Positions 26,847 through 36,015 of a stretch of 64,000 nt of DNA are shown piece by piece. A model generated the notes under the pieces. That model saw nothing but the letters and a program-made list of their open reading frames with translations. It did not search any database and was not told the origin of the DNA. Position 1 is the stretch's first letter, and the number at the start of each line of letters is the position of its first letter. Where the stretch lies: the NCBI GenBank assembly GCA_963678395.1, contig OY782827.1:434001-498000 (forward strand), written 5' to 3'. The stretch is from JAAYAE01 sp963678395 (GTDB lineage: Bacteria > Bacillota > Negativicutes > Acidaminococcales > Acidaminococcaceae). Position numbers and translations under genes: made by a program.

Positions 26847-28211
26847 TTATTTTTTTATTACATAGAAGGGGTTGTGACCACCGTCACCTTTGCCCCCAAT
26901 GAACTGTTTACCCATACGTATATATTGTACTAATGGTATGTGTGCTGGACACTGGAATGCACAAGAACCGCATTCTATGCAGGCGTGAATGGAGGCACTA
27001 GCGGCATCATCCCAATTGCGTTTTTTTACGTCTTGTACGATTACTGTTGGCTCTAAAAACATAGGACAAACATCAACACAATGGCCACAACGCACGCAGG
27101 TTTCTTCTCTAGGTACATGCGCAAAACCAGATTCATGATTAAATAATAATACGGCACCGGATCCCTTAATTATAGGAAAATCTAGAGAATTTACCGCAAA
27201 TCCCATCATGGGACCGCCGGAAATAATGCGTGCAAGATCGCCATTATACCCGTCGGCAGCTTTTTCTACTACATGGCTATAAAGGGTTCCTAGACGAACT
27301 AAATAGTTACCTGGTTTATTTACAGCATTACCGCTAATTGTAACAACTCGTTCTATAAGCGGCATATTTTCCTTAATGGCACGGGACGTGGCAACAGCTG
27401 TTGCTACATTATCGACGACTACGTCTACGGCTGCTGGTAGACCACGGTCGGGAATAGTTCTACCGGTAGAAGCATAAACCAGTTGTTTTTCTGACCCTTG
27501 TGGGTATTTTTCTGCGCATACGAGAACTTCTATGCCAGGCTCTTTTTCTACTAGGTTGGTTAATAAAGCAATAGCATCAGGTTGATTGTCTTCAATGGCA
27601 ATAACGCCTTTTTTGGCACCAGAGGCCAACATGAAGTACTTAAGACCCTGAATAATTTCTAAAGGGTATTCCAGTAGTACACGATGGTCCGAGGTCACAT
27701 AGGGTTCGCATTCAATACCATTTAAGATGATGGTATCAATTGCAGGACAATCTTTAGGAGGCGCGTATTTAACATGAGTTGGAAAAGTCGCTCCGCCCAT
27801 TCCTACAACACCTTTTTCTTGTAACTGTTTGCGAATTAAATCGGGGGTTATTTCACTTTCTTCACGGGGTTTGATATCTTCGGACAGGGTGTCGAGACCG
27901 TCATTTTTTATGACAATACAATTGGACATCATGCCGTTGGGCAAATAACGCTTTTGGAAACCGGTAACCATACCACTAATGCTGGCGTGAATGTTACTAC
28001 TTACGAAACCGCCTGCCGTTGCGATTACTTGACCCATTTTAACCTTGTCCCCAAGCTTTACTATCGGCTGTGCCGGAGCACCGATGTGCATAGAAAGCGG
28101 AAGATAAACAAAATCAGGAGCGGGACATTTAATTATTGCTTGACCTTCAGTTAAAGATTTGTTGGGCGGAATATGAATACCGTCAAGAAAAGTTGCTTTT
28201 GGGGAAGACAT
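26847..28211 (-). CDS. rnfC: Rnf complex subunit C (NADH-binding)
   Basis: 454 residues from ATG 28211 (AGAGGTG 7 nt upstream; ATG 28247 lacks a site). The FMN/NADH region has GVVGMGGATFPTHVK and LNGIECEPYVTSDHR, and the C-terminus two 4Fe-4S motifs (CVRCGHCVDVCP, CIECGSCAFQCP). It passes electrons to NAD+ at the cytoplasmic face. First gene of the operon rnfCDGEAB-apbE-nusG2-gx. Confidence 0.95.
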   Translation of the reverse strand: MSSPKATFLDGIHIPPNKSLTEGQAIIKCPAPDFVYLPLSMHIGAPAQPIVKLGDKVKMGQVIATAGGFVSSNIHASISGMVTGFQKRYLPNGMMSNCIVIKNDGLDTLSEDIKPREESEITPDLIRKQLQEKGVVGMGGATFPTHVKYAPPKDCPAIDTIILNGIECEPYVTSDHRVLLEYPLEIIQGLKYFMLASGAKKGVIAIEDNQPDAIALLTNLVEKEPGIEVLVCAEKYPQGSEKQLVYASTGRTIPDRGLPAAVDVVVDNVATAVATSRAIKENMPLIERVVTISGNAVNKPGNYLVRLGTLYSHVVEKAADGYNGDLARIISGGPMMGFAVNSLDFPIIKGSGAVLLFNHESGFAHVPREETCVRCGHCVDVCPMFLEPTVIVQDVKKRNWDDAASASIHACIECGSCAFQCPAHIPLVQYIRMGKQFIGGKGDGGHNPFYVIKK

Positions 28212-28262
28212 TAAGTTCACCTCTATCTTTATTAGAAATTGTGTCAACTTTTACTACAATTC

Positions 28263-28291
28263 ATTATATAATGAAGAAAATTAAAAAACAA
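28263..28291 (-). promoter_or_regulatory. rnf operon promoter
   Basis: On the minus strand TTGTTT (28291-28286), exactly 17 nt, then TATAAT (28268-28263), about 52 nt before rnfC. Confidence 0.65.
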
Positions 28292-28468
28292 GAGATAATC
28301 AAGCGATGTTGCAAAGTACGAGTGTATTTTATAAAATTCTTAAAAAGTTTACAAATTTTACTGTAAATTTATGTAAAATATATTATAATAATGAAGAGAA
28401 AATGTATTATTATTTTCAATTTAAAATTAAAATGCAAAAAACTGTAATGGTTTTTTGAGGAGGTAATT

Positions 28469-29368
28469 ATGTTTTTTGATACCTATGATACACCGGTTTT
28501 TCGCCCTCCCAGCGAAGCAAGGAGTTTTATATTGCGAGTAACACGCGGTTGTGCCCATAACAAGTGTACATATTGCAATATGTATCGCGGGGTACAATTT
28601 ATGATGTGTTCTGATGCTGATATTTCTAAACAAATAGCGTTGGCGGCTAATTATGGCAAGGCAAGTGTTAAACGCATATTTCTGGCAGATGGTGACGCTT
28701 TGGTTGTTTCTACAGATAAATTACTGAAAATTTTAAGCGTTTTGTATGAAACCTTTCCTAACTTACAAAGAGTTTCTTCTTATGCGGCTCCACAAGATAT
28801 TTTGCGTAAATCAGAGGAGGAATTGCGGCAGCTAAAAGAAGCCGGACTTAAACTTTTGTATTATGGCATGGAAAGTGGCGACGATAGCGTTTTAAAGGCG
28901 GTAAAAAAAGGCGTTACAGGAGAAGAAGCAATAGAAGCAGGCAGAAGTGTAACGGCTTCAGGTATAAAATTGTCACTTATGATTATATGTGGCTTAGCCG
29001 GTATTAAAGGCAGTGAACAACACGCTAGGGAAACAGCTAAGGCTATTAATATAATTCAGCCTAATATGCTAAGTGTATTATGCTTGATGCTCTATCGTGG
29101 TAGTGAATTGTTGGATCAATATGAAAGGGGGGAATTTGACCCTTTGTCTCCGGTAGGTATTATGCGTGAAATGCATAGCATTATTTCCCAAGTTGAGATT
29201 AATGCCGGACACCATTGCTTGTTTCGGAGCAATCATGTTTCCAATTATGTACAATTAGCAGGGACTTTGCCTAAAGATAAGACCATGCTATTGGCTGAAA
29301 TGGAGTTTGCCATTGAGAAATTGGCTAAACTAAAAGATTGGGATATTTACAACAATACTCGCTATTGA
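28469..29368 (+). CDS. Radical SAM protein of unknown substrate
   Basis: 299 residues; a perfect GAGGAGG ribosome site 5 nt before ATG. The cluster motif is CAHNKCTYC (a CxxxxCxxC-type spacing found in COG1032-like Elp3/HemN-style proteins), with LADGDALVV and YYGMESGDDSVLKAVKKG as SAM-barrel strands. There is no B12-binding domain. Proteins of this type are often annotated as coproporphyrinogen oxidase-like without proof. Single gene; function unknown. Confidence 0.8.
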   Translation: MFFDTYDTPVFRPPSEARSFILRVTRGCAHNKCTYCNMYRGVQFMMCSDADISKQIALAANYGKASVKRIFLADGDALVVSTDKLLKILSVLYETFPNLQRVSSYAAPQDILRKSEEELRQLKEAGLKLLYYGMESGDDSVLKAVKKGVTGEEAIEAGRSVTASGIKLSLMIICGLAGIKGSEQHARETAKAINIIQPNMLSVLCLMLYRGSELLDQYERGEFDPLSPVGIMREMHSIISQVEINAGHHCLFRSNHVSNYVQLAGTLPKDKTMLLAEMEFAIEKLAKLKDWDIYNNTRY

Positions 29369-29383
29369 TTTCGGAGGAAGAAC

Positions 29384-29527
29384 ATGAAATTACGGTTGGC
29401 TATTATTACATTCCTACTTTTGGTGTTGGGTCTAATACCTCAACTAGTATGGGCAGCAGCGCCATTAAAAATAGGAGATAAAGGCTGGAAAGTGAAAACT
29501 GTTCAAATCAAATTAAATACTTATTGA
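29384..29527 (+). pseudogene. Cell-wall hydrolase, signal peptide and start of PG-binding domain (frameshifted)
   Basis: ATG 29384 follows GGAGG by 7 nt. It encodes a signal peptide (hydrophobic ITFLLLVLGLIPQLV, then WAAA) and the beginning of a PG_binding_1 repeat (LKIGDKGWKVKTVQIKLNTY), then stops at TGA 29525-29527. The next frame continues the same domain, so this is the 5' part of one gene with a one-base insertion near 29520-29526. Confidence 0.78.
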
Positions 29528-29528
29528 T

Positions 29529-30065
29529 ATGAAGACAGCTAAAACCGGAAAATTTTCTAATGATTTGGCTCAGGCAATAAAAGATTTTCAAAGAAGTAAG
29601 GGTTTGAAAGTTAATGGTCAAATAGATGATAGAACATATAAAAGTATTATTGATGCGGCTTTTGAAAAAGAAGGAATCAAAGGAGTAAGCCCTTTCGCTA
29701 TTATTCGCACTGCTGCTAGTTATAAAGGAGTTCCTTATTCTTTCGGAGGGGCAACTCCTAAGGGGTTTGATTGTTCCGGTTATGTACAATATGTCTTCAA
29801 AAAAAATCGAGCACTTTTACCAAGAACAGCAGATGTACAGTTCGTTAAGGGGATATTTGTTACTCAAAGCTCATTACGGCCTGGCGATTTGGTTTTCTTT
29901 ACTACTTACGAGCCAGGGGCGTCTCATGTAGGGATTTATGCCGGCAACGGTAAATTTTGGAACGCCACATCGTCACATGGGGTTACGCTTAGTTCGCTGA
30001 AAGATAATTATTGGCGTACGCGTTATTATGGCGGAAGAAGGGTTTTAGTCCAAGGCAAAAAATGA
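29529..30065 (+). pseudogene. NlpC/P60 peptidoglycan endopeptidase, main part of the frameshifted gene
   Basis: 178 residues in the shifted frame: the second half of the PG-binding repeat (KTGKFSNDLAQAIKDFQ, VNGQIDDRTYKSI), then an NlpC/P60 domain with catalytic Cys in FDCSGYVQYVF, His in ASHVGIYAGNGKFW and the conserved LRPGDLVFF. It would cut peptide stems of peptidoglycan outside the cell. ATG 29529 has no ribosome site, so without the 5' part it would lack an export signal. Confidence 0.82.
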
Positions 30066-30101
30066 TGCTAAGGTTGTAAATTTTTTTTTAGGAGGGCACT
30101 T

Positions 30102-31985
30102 ATGATTAGGGAGAAACGCAATAAAGAAAAGTTAGCAGGGTACTACAAGAAATTTATGGAAGAGGGTATTTTGGATCCCAATGTTCATCCATGGGTAGCT
30201 GAGTCCTGGCAACGTTGTGCGGCACGCAAATTACCGCATGAAACCATGCCAAAAGTGCATAAGTTGAGTAAGGCTGCGGTTGTGGAACATCAAAAAGTGC
30301 ACGAGGATATTATTAATTATACGGATGGTCTTTTTGAACAGAACAAGCAGCATTTTAATATGCATAATTTAAGCATGCTTCTTATTGATGAGAATGGCTA
30401 TGTTATTAAAAATTATGCGGTACCATTTTTCCAAAGAAGTATTGAAGATATCCAAGGTATGCGCGTATTGGAGGAAGATATTGGTACTTCCAGCATTAGT
30501 GTAGCTAGAAGCCATAATGTACCGTTCTTAATGTTTGGCCCTGAAATGTGGATTAAAGAATGTCATTCCGGTGATGCTTGTAGCGCACCTATTAATGTAA
30601 ATGGTAAAACACGTTATGTTCTAGCCTTTTTCTCGTTGGATCAAAACGATTTACCATATGATATTTTGTTATCTTTGCTTATGACCATGAAATATTCTTT
30701 GGAACAATTCCTGGGCATGTTGGAATATTGGAAGGTATACCAATTGATGACAGAAGAGCTTCCGGTAACGGTTTACTGGCTTGATGAAAAAGGTGAAATT
30801 CGTTATTGTAATGAAAATGGTAAGAAACGCTTAGAGGGTAAAAAACGCCTAGAAGAAGTATTTTTGAATTATGAGCATATTCCTATTAGACGAGCTTTTG
30901 CAGGTGGGTCCACTATTCGTCGTGAGATAACGTGGATTACCCAGGACAGGACTTATGAAGATGTTACAACGGTTTTGCCAGTGAAGGTTGCTGGACAGGT
31001 ACGTAGCGTTTTGATTTTGACCATGTCCATTGAAGATTTGAAAACAACCATTGCACATGCTACCGGCTATAGCTCGCGGTATAGTTTATACAGCATGGTT
31101 GGCACATCTACTGAATTCTTGGCTTTACAGCATAAAGCAGCTAGAATAGCTCGCAGTGACAATAATATTTTACTGCAGGGTGAACCAGGGACAGGCAAAC
31201 AAAGATTGGCTCATGGTATTCACCAAGCAAGTCCAAGAGCAGCCGCACCGCTTATATCGGTACGCTGTTATGAAGGTCCAATGGCTGAACTGGAAGAGGA
31301 ATTCTTTGGCTCCGGGGACACCGCTAGCCCAACATCGGCGGGCAAATTAGAGCTATCTTCCGGAGGAACATTATTCTTAGATGAAATTGAAAAACTTCCT
31401 GTGGCTATGGGAGATAAGGTTGCACGAGTATTAAAAGATGGATTGCTAGATAAAACAACCGGTAAACACAAGAAGCTTAATGTGAGAATTATAGCTGCTT
31501 GCGATTCAAATTTAAAACGCTTAGCAGATAAGGGTCTGTTTTCCAGAAGTTTATATGACTTAGTTTTAGACACCTCTATGCGAGTTTTGCCTTTGCGAGA
31601 GCGTATTTCCGATGTAGAAGTTATTGCTAACCATATTTTAACGGAAATGGCGGCAAGGCATAGTATGGCGGGCAAACATTTATCTGCCGATGCTTTGAAC
31701 TTACTAAATAATTGTAGTTGGCCGGGAAATATTAAGCAATTACAAGGGGTTATAGAACAGGCATTCTTTCATACTCCGGGTAGTGTTATTGAAATGGATA
31801 ACATCAAGCTTCCGGGAGATAGGGCTATGGAAAAATCTTGGAAACATGATAAAGATGCTTTTATTGCAGCATGGAAATCAGCCGGCGGCAATATTAGCAA
31901 ACTAGCAGGAATGTTAGACGTGAGTCGCGTTACTTTGTATAGATATTTGAAAAAATATGATTTAGGTCCAAAAAACGGTAAATAA
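30102..31985 (+). CDS. AcoR-like AAA+ transcriptional activator lacking the GAFTGA motif
   Basis: 627 residues. N-terminal GAF-like sensor (about 40-200), PAS-like unit (about 215-310), AAA+ domain (about 335-570) with Walker A GEPGTGKQ and Walker B GGTLFLDEIEKLP, and a C-terminal Fis-type helix-turn-helix (GGNISKLAGMLDVSRVTLYRYL). In sigma-54 activators GAFTGA lies between EFFG and GGTLFLDE; here that stretch reads SGDTASPTSAGKLELSS, so the sigma-54-contact loop is gone. Such proteins (TyrR-like) act at sigma-70 promoters. Ligand and targets unknown; no adjacent catabolic operon. Confidence 0.85.
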   Translation: MIREKRNKEKLAGYYKKFMEEGILDPNVHPWVAESWQRCAARKLPHETMPKVHKLSKAAVVEHQKVHEDIINYTDGLFEQNKQHFNMHNLSMLLIDENGYVIKNYAVPFFQRSIEDIQGMRVLEEDIGTSSISVARSHNVPFLMFGPEMWIKECHSGDACSAPINVNGKTRYVLAFFSLDQNDLPYDILLSLLMTMKYSLEQFLGMLEYWKVYQLMTEELPVTVYWLDEKGEIRYCNENGKKRLEGKKRLEEVFLNYEHIPIRRAFAGGSTIRREITWITQDRTYEDVTTVLPVKVAGQVRSVLILTMSIEDLKTTIAHATGYSSRYSLYSMVGTSTEFLALQHKAARIARSDNNILLQGEPGTGKQRLAHGIHQASPRAAAPLISVRCYEGPMAELEEEFFGSGDTASPTSAGKLELSSGGTLFLDEIEKLPVAMGDKVARVLKDGLLDKTTGKHKKLNVRIIAACDSNLKRLADKGLFSRSLYDLVLDTSMRVLPLRERISDVEVIANHILTEMAARHSMAGKHLSADALNLLNNCSWPGNIKQLQGVIEQAFFHTPGSVIEMDNIKLPGDRAMEKSWKHDKDAFIAAWKSAGGNISKLAGMLDVSRVTLYRYLKKYDLGPKNGK

Positions 31986-31990
31986 ATAAT

Positions 31991-32020
31991 ATAGAGAGGG
32001 TTACGCCTCTCTATATTACT
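31991..32020 (+). terminator. Terminator-like hairpin after the AAA+ regulator
   Basis: ATAGAGAGG (31991-31999) pairs with CCTCTCTAT (32006-32014); the following tail is only moderately T rich. Confidence 0.65.
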
Positions 32021-32040
32021 TTTATAGGGGGAAGAAATTA

Positions 32041-32679
32041 GTGCGTTTAAGAAAAAAGCCTTGGATGGCAAAGGCTATTGCAGAATATGTAGGGAAAGAA
32101 ATTATTACCGAGGGCATAGAAGAACATAAAGGAAAATGGAGTAGTCTATTCGATGGTAAACCTCTTGCTTTAGAAATAGGCTGTGGTAAAGGTAAGTTTA
32201 TTAATGGGATGGCACAGCTGTATCCGGAAATGGGTTTTATTGGCATTGAAACGCAATTGGATATTTGTTACTATCCTGCCTGCAAGGTAAGAGAAAATAA
32301 GCTAACCAATGTTAAAATAATTGGTGGTAATGCAGCCTATCTTACTCAGTGGTTTGCAGCAGGGGAAGTACAAATGATTTATTTGAATTTTAGCGACCCT
32401 TGGCCGAAGGCTCGTCATAGCAGAAGACGGCTTACTTATAGAGATTTTTTGGCACAATACAAGTCCATTTTGGTGCCGGGAGGACATTTGCGTTTTAAAA
32501 CTGATAATAAAAAGTTGTTTGATTTTTCTGTCGAAGAATTCAAAGCTTTTGGTTTGCAAATAATTGCAATCAGCTATGATCTGCATACCTCAGAATATGA
32601 AAATTCCATACAAACAGAATATGAAGAAAAATTTAGTGCTAAGGGTAATAAAATAAATTTTTGCGAGGTCGTTTTTTAG
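32041..32679 (+). CDS. trmB: tRNA (guanine-N7-)-methyltransferase
   Basis: 212 residues, GTG start 8 nt after AGGGGGA. SAM motif LALEIGCGKGKFINGMA, GIETQLD, and the TrmB-specific LNFSDPWPKARHSRRRLT with its catalytic Asp and RNA-contact basic residues. It places m7G at position 46 of tRNAs. It leads a unit with ftsW and a PBP gene. Confidence 0.94.
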   Translation: MRLRKKPWMAKAIAEYVGKEIITEGIEEHKGKWSSLFDGKPLALEIGCGKGKFINGMAQLYPEMGFIGIETQLDICYYPACKVRENKLTNVKIIGGNAAYLTQWFAAGEVQMIYLNFSDPWPKARHSRRRLTYRDFLAQYKSILVPGGHLRFKTDNKKLFDFSVEEFKAFGLQIIAISYDLHTSEYENSIQTEYEEKFSAKGNKINFCEVVF

Positions 32680-32697
32680 GAACCATGAGGTGGAATA

Positions 32698-33906
32698 ATG
32701 CAGAAACGGTTTTTAATTTGGGAAAATCCCCGGGATGCTGTTTTAACAATAGTGTTATGTTTAATGTTTATTGGTTGTATTAATGTTTTTAGTGCAAGTT
32801 TTGTTAGTGCTAAAGCTATGTTTGGTACGGGTTATCATTATCTTTATCGCTATGCTATGTTTGCGGTTTTGGGTTTGGTGTGTTTGGTGGTAGTGGGTTG
32901 GAAGGTTAATTATCATGTGTGGCTTAAATATGGCAATAAGCTTTTTTATTTGTTTTTAGTGATACTTTTATGTGTAGATTTATTTGGTACGACGACTAAG
33001 GGGGCACAAAGATGGCTTGTTATTGCAGGAATTTCTTTTCAGCCGTCAGAATTCGTTAAATTGGCCGTTATTATTATGGGTTCGGCTTCTTTGGGTTCTT
33101 TATTGCGCCGAGGAAAGACACCGGATTTATTAAAATTTTCAGTGAACGCTGCTTTTATACAGGCCGGAATTTTAGCTGGATTAGTACTCATACAACCGGA
33201 TATGGGGACGGCAGCGATAATTTTAGCTTTAATGATATTACTTTATGTTGTGGCTGGTTTATCACTTAGAGAAGTAGGAGCTTTGGGTGGTGTTTGTGCA
33301 GCAGCCGTTGTAGCTATGATTGCGATGGCCCCTTATCGCCTTTCACGTATTTTAATCTGGTTAGATCCTTGGAGAGATGCTCAGGGCAGTGGTTATCAGT
33401 CTGTACAGTCTTTTGTTTCTATTGGCAGTGGTGGATGGTTTGGCACTCATTTTGGCATGGGGTCCGGGAAGTTTTTCTTTTTGCCCGAAGCACATACAGA
33501 TTTCGCTTTTGCTATTTTCTGCCAAGAGTGGGGTTTTTTTGGGGCGTTGGGGTTACTTTTTTTGTTTTTAGTTTTAGCAAAGGCTATTTATACAATTGGA
33601 AAGAATGCCACGGATGAAAAGGGCTTTCTTTTAGTTACAGGTGTTAATTTTTTGGTGGTAGGTCAAGCTATTGCCAATATGGCTATGGTTTGCGGTATTT
33701 TACCGGTTATCGGTGTACCGCTTTCCTTCATCAGCTATGGTGGGACTTCTTTAATTGCGACTTTAGGTGCGGTAGCTTTGGTAATAGCGGTTTATAATGA
33801 TGAAGTAAAAAAAAGCAACTTACAAAATACCCAAGTGAAAACATTTGTGCCGAGAAGTAATAGTGGTAAACATTCCTATGCACGCCCTCGTGGGGGTAAA
33901 AAATGA
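32698..33906 (+). CDS. ftsW: FtsW/RodA/SpoVE-type peptidoglycan glycosyltransferase
   Basis: 402 residues, ten membrane helices. TTKGAQRWLVIAGISFQPSE with the conserved RW and FQPSE, LIQPDMGTAAIILA with the catalytic Asp region, LPEAHTDFAFAIFCQEWGF and GVPLSFISYGGTSL are SEDS-family marks. It polymerises glycan from lipid II. The ATGA overlap with the following class B PBP gives the SEDS-PBP pair that works as one synthase. FtsW (septal) fits best, SpoVE-like is possible. Confidence 0.9.
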   Translation: MQKRFLIWENPRDAVLTIVLCLMFIGCINVFSASFVSAKAMFGTGYHYLYRYAMFAVLGLVCLVVVGWKVNYHVWLKYGNKLFYLFLVILLCVDLFGTTTKGAQRWLVIAGISFQPSEFVKLAVIIMGSASLGSLLRRGKTPDLLKFSVNAAFIQAGILAGLVLIQPDMGTAAIILALMILLYVVAGLSLREVGALGGVCAAAVVAMIAMAPYRLSRILIWLDPWRDAQGSGYQSVQSFVSIGSGGWFGTHFGMGSGKFFFLPEAHTDFAFAIFCQEWGFFGALGLLFLFLVLAKAIYTIGKNATDEKGFLLVTGVNFLVVGQAIANMAMVCGILPVIGVPLSFISYGGTSLIATLGAVALVIAVYNDEVKKSNLQNTQVKTFVPRSNSGKHSYARPRGGKK

Positions 33907-35921
33907 GTACAAAAGAAAAGTTTGATTTAAAGAAAAGCAAAAAACGCACAGGAGCTGTAGGTGTTTTAATTTTAGTGTTTGTGGTTGGTGTAATTTTACG
34001 CTTGTTTTGGCTGCAGATAGTTAAGGGACAAGAATTAGCTAGGGATGCTAAAGAGCAGATTGCAGGAGAAAATACTGAGCTTTCACCGCGTGGTAGTATC
34101 CTGGACCGCAATGGGGAGGATTTAGCCGTTAGTATTATTAGTAAATCCCTTTATGTTAATCCTCAAGCCATGGATGATGATTCTGATAGATGGGAAAGAG
34201 GAAAACAGCCACAAAGAAACCCTAGGAGGGTGGCCGCCAATTTGTTGGCTCCAATTCTTGGACTAAATGCAGAAGATTTATTCCAAGAGTTTAATTATAA
34301 GGATAGATGCTTTGTTTGGGTAAAAAGAACATTAGACCACAAAGTGAGCGCGGAAGTTACAAAAATTTTAAAAGAGAATAAGCTTAGTGGGTTTCATTTT
34401 CAAGATGAAAGTAAGCGCTATTATACTAAAAATGACTTAGCAGCACAGGTATTAGGCTTTGTCGGTACGGACGATAAAGGGTTAGAAGGAATAGAAGCAT
34501 CACTAGATAAGCTAATAAAAGGTAAAGAAACTAAGCAAGGGAATTTCTTCGATGCTAGAGGCAATCTTATTGGCGAATCGTGTATGAACTCGGTGCAAGG
34601 ACCAAAAATGAATAGCGTATATCTCACGCTAGATAGTAATATGCAGTTTATTTTAGAAAAAAGTCTTGATGAGGCCATGGTGAAAACTCATTCTGTTAGC
34701 GCGGCGGCAATTATTATGAATTCGCATACCGGCGAAATTTTGGGTATGGCTTCTAGACCTACTTTTGATCCTAATCATTTTTCCCAGGCTTCTAGTAATG
34801 CTTTTCTTAACAGAGGAGTTGCTATTATTTATGAACCTGGGTCCGTTTTTAAACCAATTATTGGTTGCGCTGGGCTTATGGAACACATTATTACGCCTAC
34901 AACACATTTTCATGATGAAGGAACTTTTGATGTTGGGGGCCGCTTAATTAAAAACTGGGATGATAAAGGATTAGGCGATATTACTTATACTGATGTTATT
35001 AAGTTTTCCGTTAATACAGGTATGGCGCATTTGGGCTTAATGCTAGGTGGCAAGAAAGAAACGGAATATGCAGAAAAATTTGGTTTTGGTTCAACTACGG
35101 GGAGCGATGTTCCGGGTGAAGAAGCAGGCATTCTTTACAATCCAGAGGATATGGTACCATCAGATGTAGCAACCATGGCTATTGGACAAGGTATTGCTGT
35201 ATCGCCCTTGCAAATGCTTAATGCAATTTGTGTTATTGCCAATGGTGGCGAATTATTAAAACCATTTATAGTTAAAAAAGTTGTATCACCCTCAGGGAAA
35301 TTAATTATAGAGGGACATAAGCAGGTTGTGCGTAGAGTAGTTACGGAGGAAGTCGCTGCGCAAATGCGTACTATGATGGAAAAAGAGGTGTCAGAAGGTG
35401 GCGGCAAAGCGGCACAAATAAAGGGTTATAAGATTGCAGGAAAAACAGGAACGGCTGAAAAATTAGCGGTGGGAGGCGGTTATGCCGCCGGAGTTTATAT
35501 TGCATCTTTCGTAGGTTTTGTTCCAGCTGATAATCCTGATTATGCTATGCTGGTGGTATTGGATTCACCTCAAGGAGCTTTTTATGGTTCTCAGGTAGCA
35601 GCACCAATATTTAGAGATATTTTGCAACAAATATTAGTTGCTGAGGGCATACAGCCAAGTGATTCTAGCGGGTTGCCCTCTGTTGAATCTATCATGGTAC
35701 AACCTCAAGGAGCGACCAATTTACCGCAAATGATTATTTTAGATAGTGAAAGTGTTAAGATACCTAATTTTGCAGGTTTAAATATGCGTCAGGTAGCGGA
35801 GCTTATTCAGCAAGGTAGGCTAGCCTTGATACCTCATGGCGGTGGTGAAGCTTTTAAACAAAACCCGGCACCTGGCACTATTTTAAAAAATGATGATACA
35901 GTGGATGTTTGGTTTAAATAA
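33903..35921 (+). CDS. ftsI: Class B penicillin-binding protein with PASTA domain (FtsI/SpoVD-like)
   Basis: 672 residues. N-terminal membrane anchor, PBP dimerisation region (ELSPRGSILDRNGEDLA), transpeptidase with active-site EPGSVFKP (SxxK), SVN and GKTGTAE (KTG), and one C-terminal PASTA repeat (IPNFAGLNMRQVAELIQQG). It cross-links peptidoglycan with the FtsW made by the overlapping gene upstream. The PASTA repeat resembles the SpoVD/PBP2X type. Confidence 0.92.
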   Translation: MSTKEKFDLKKSKKRTGAVGVLILVFVVGVILRLFWLQIVKGQELARDAKEQIAGENTELSPRGSILDRNGEDLAVSIISKSLYVNPQAMDDDSDRWERGKQPQRNPRRVAANLLAPILGLNAEDLFQEFNYKDRCFVWVKRTLDHKVSAEVTKILKENKLSGFHFQDESKRYYTKNDLAAQVLGFVGTDDKGLEGIEASLDKLIKGKETKQGNFFDARGNLIGESCMNSVQGPKMNSVYLTLDSNMQFILEKSLDEAMVKTHSVSAAAIIMNSHTGEILGMASRPTFDPNHFSQASSNAFLNRGVAIIYEPGSVFKPIIGCAGLMEHIITPTTHFHDEGTFDVGGRLIKNWDDKGLGDITYTDVIKFSVNTGMAHLGLMLGGKKETEYAEKFGFGSTTGSDVPGEEAGILYNPEDMVPSDVATMAIGQGIAVSPLQMLNAICVIANGGELLKPFIVKKVVSPSGKLIIEGHKQVVRRVVTEEVAAQMRTMMEKEVSEGGGKAAQIKGYKIAGKTGTAEKLAVGGGYAAGVYIASFVGFVPADNPDYAMLVVLDSPQGAFYGSQVAAPIFRDILQQILVAEGIQPSDSSGLPSVESIMVQPQGATNLPQMIILDSESVKIPNFAGLNMRQVAELIQQGRLALIPHGGGEAFKQNPAPGTILKNDDTVDVWFK

Positions 35922-36015
35922 TTGCTAAAATGGATTAAAAACAAGCAGGAAATTAGCTATATATAATGAATATATTAAACTAGGGAGAATTCCTAAAAAT
36001 TTAAGGGGGTTTATT

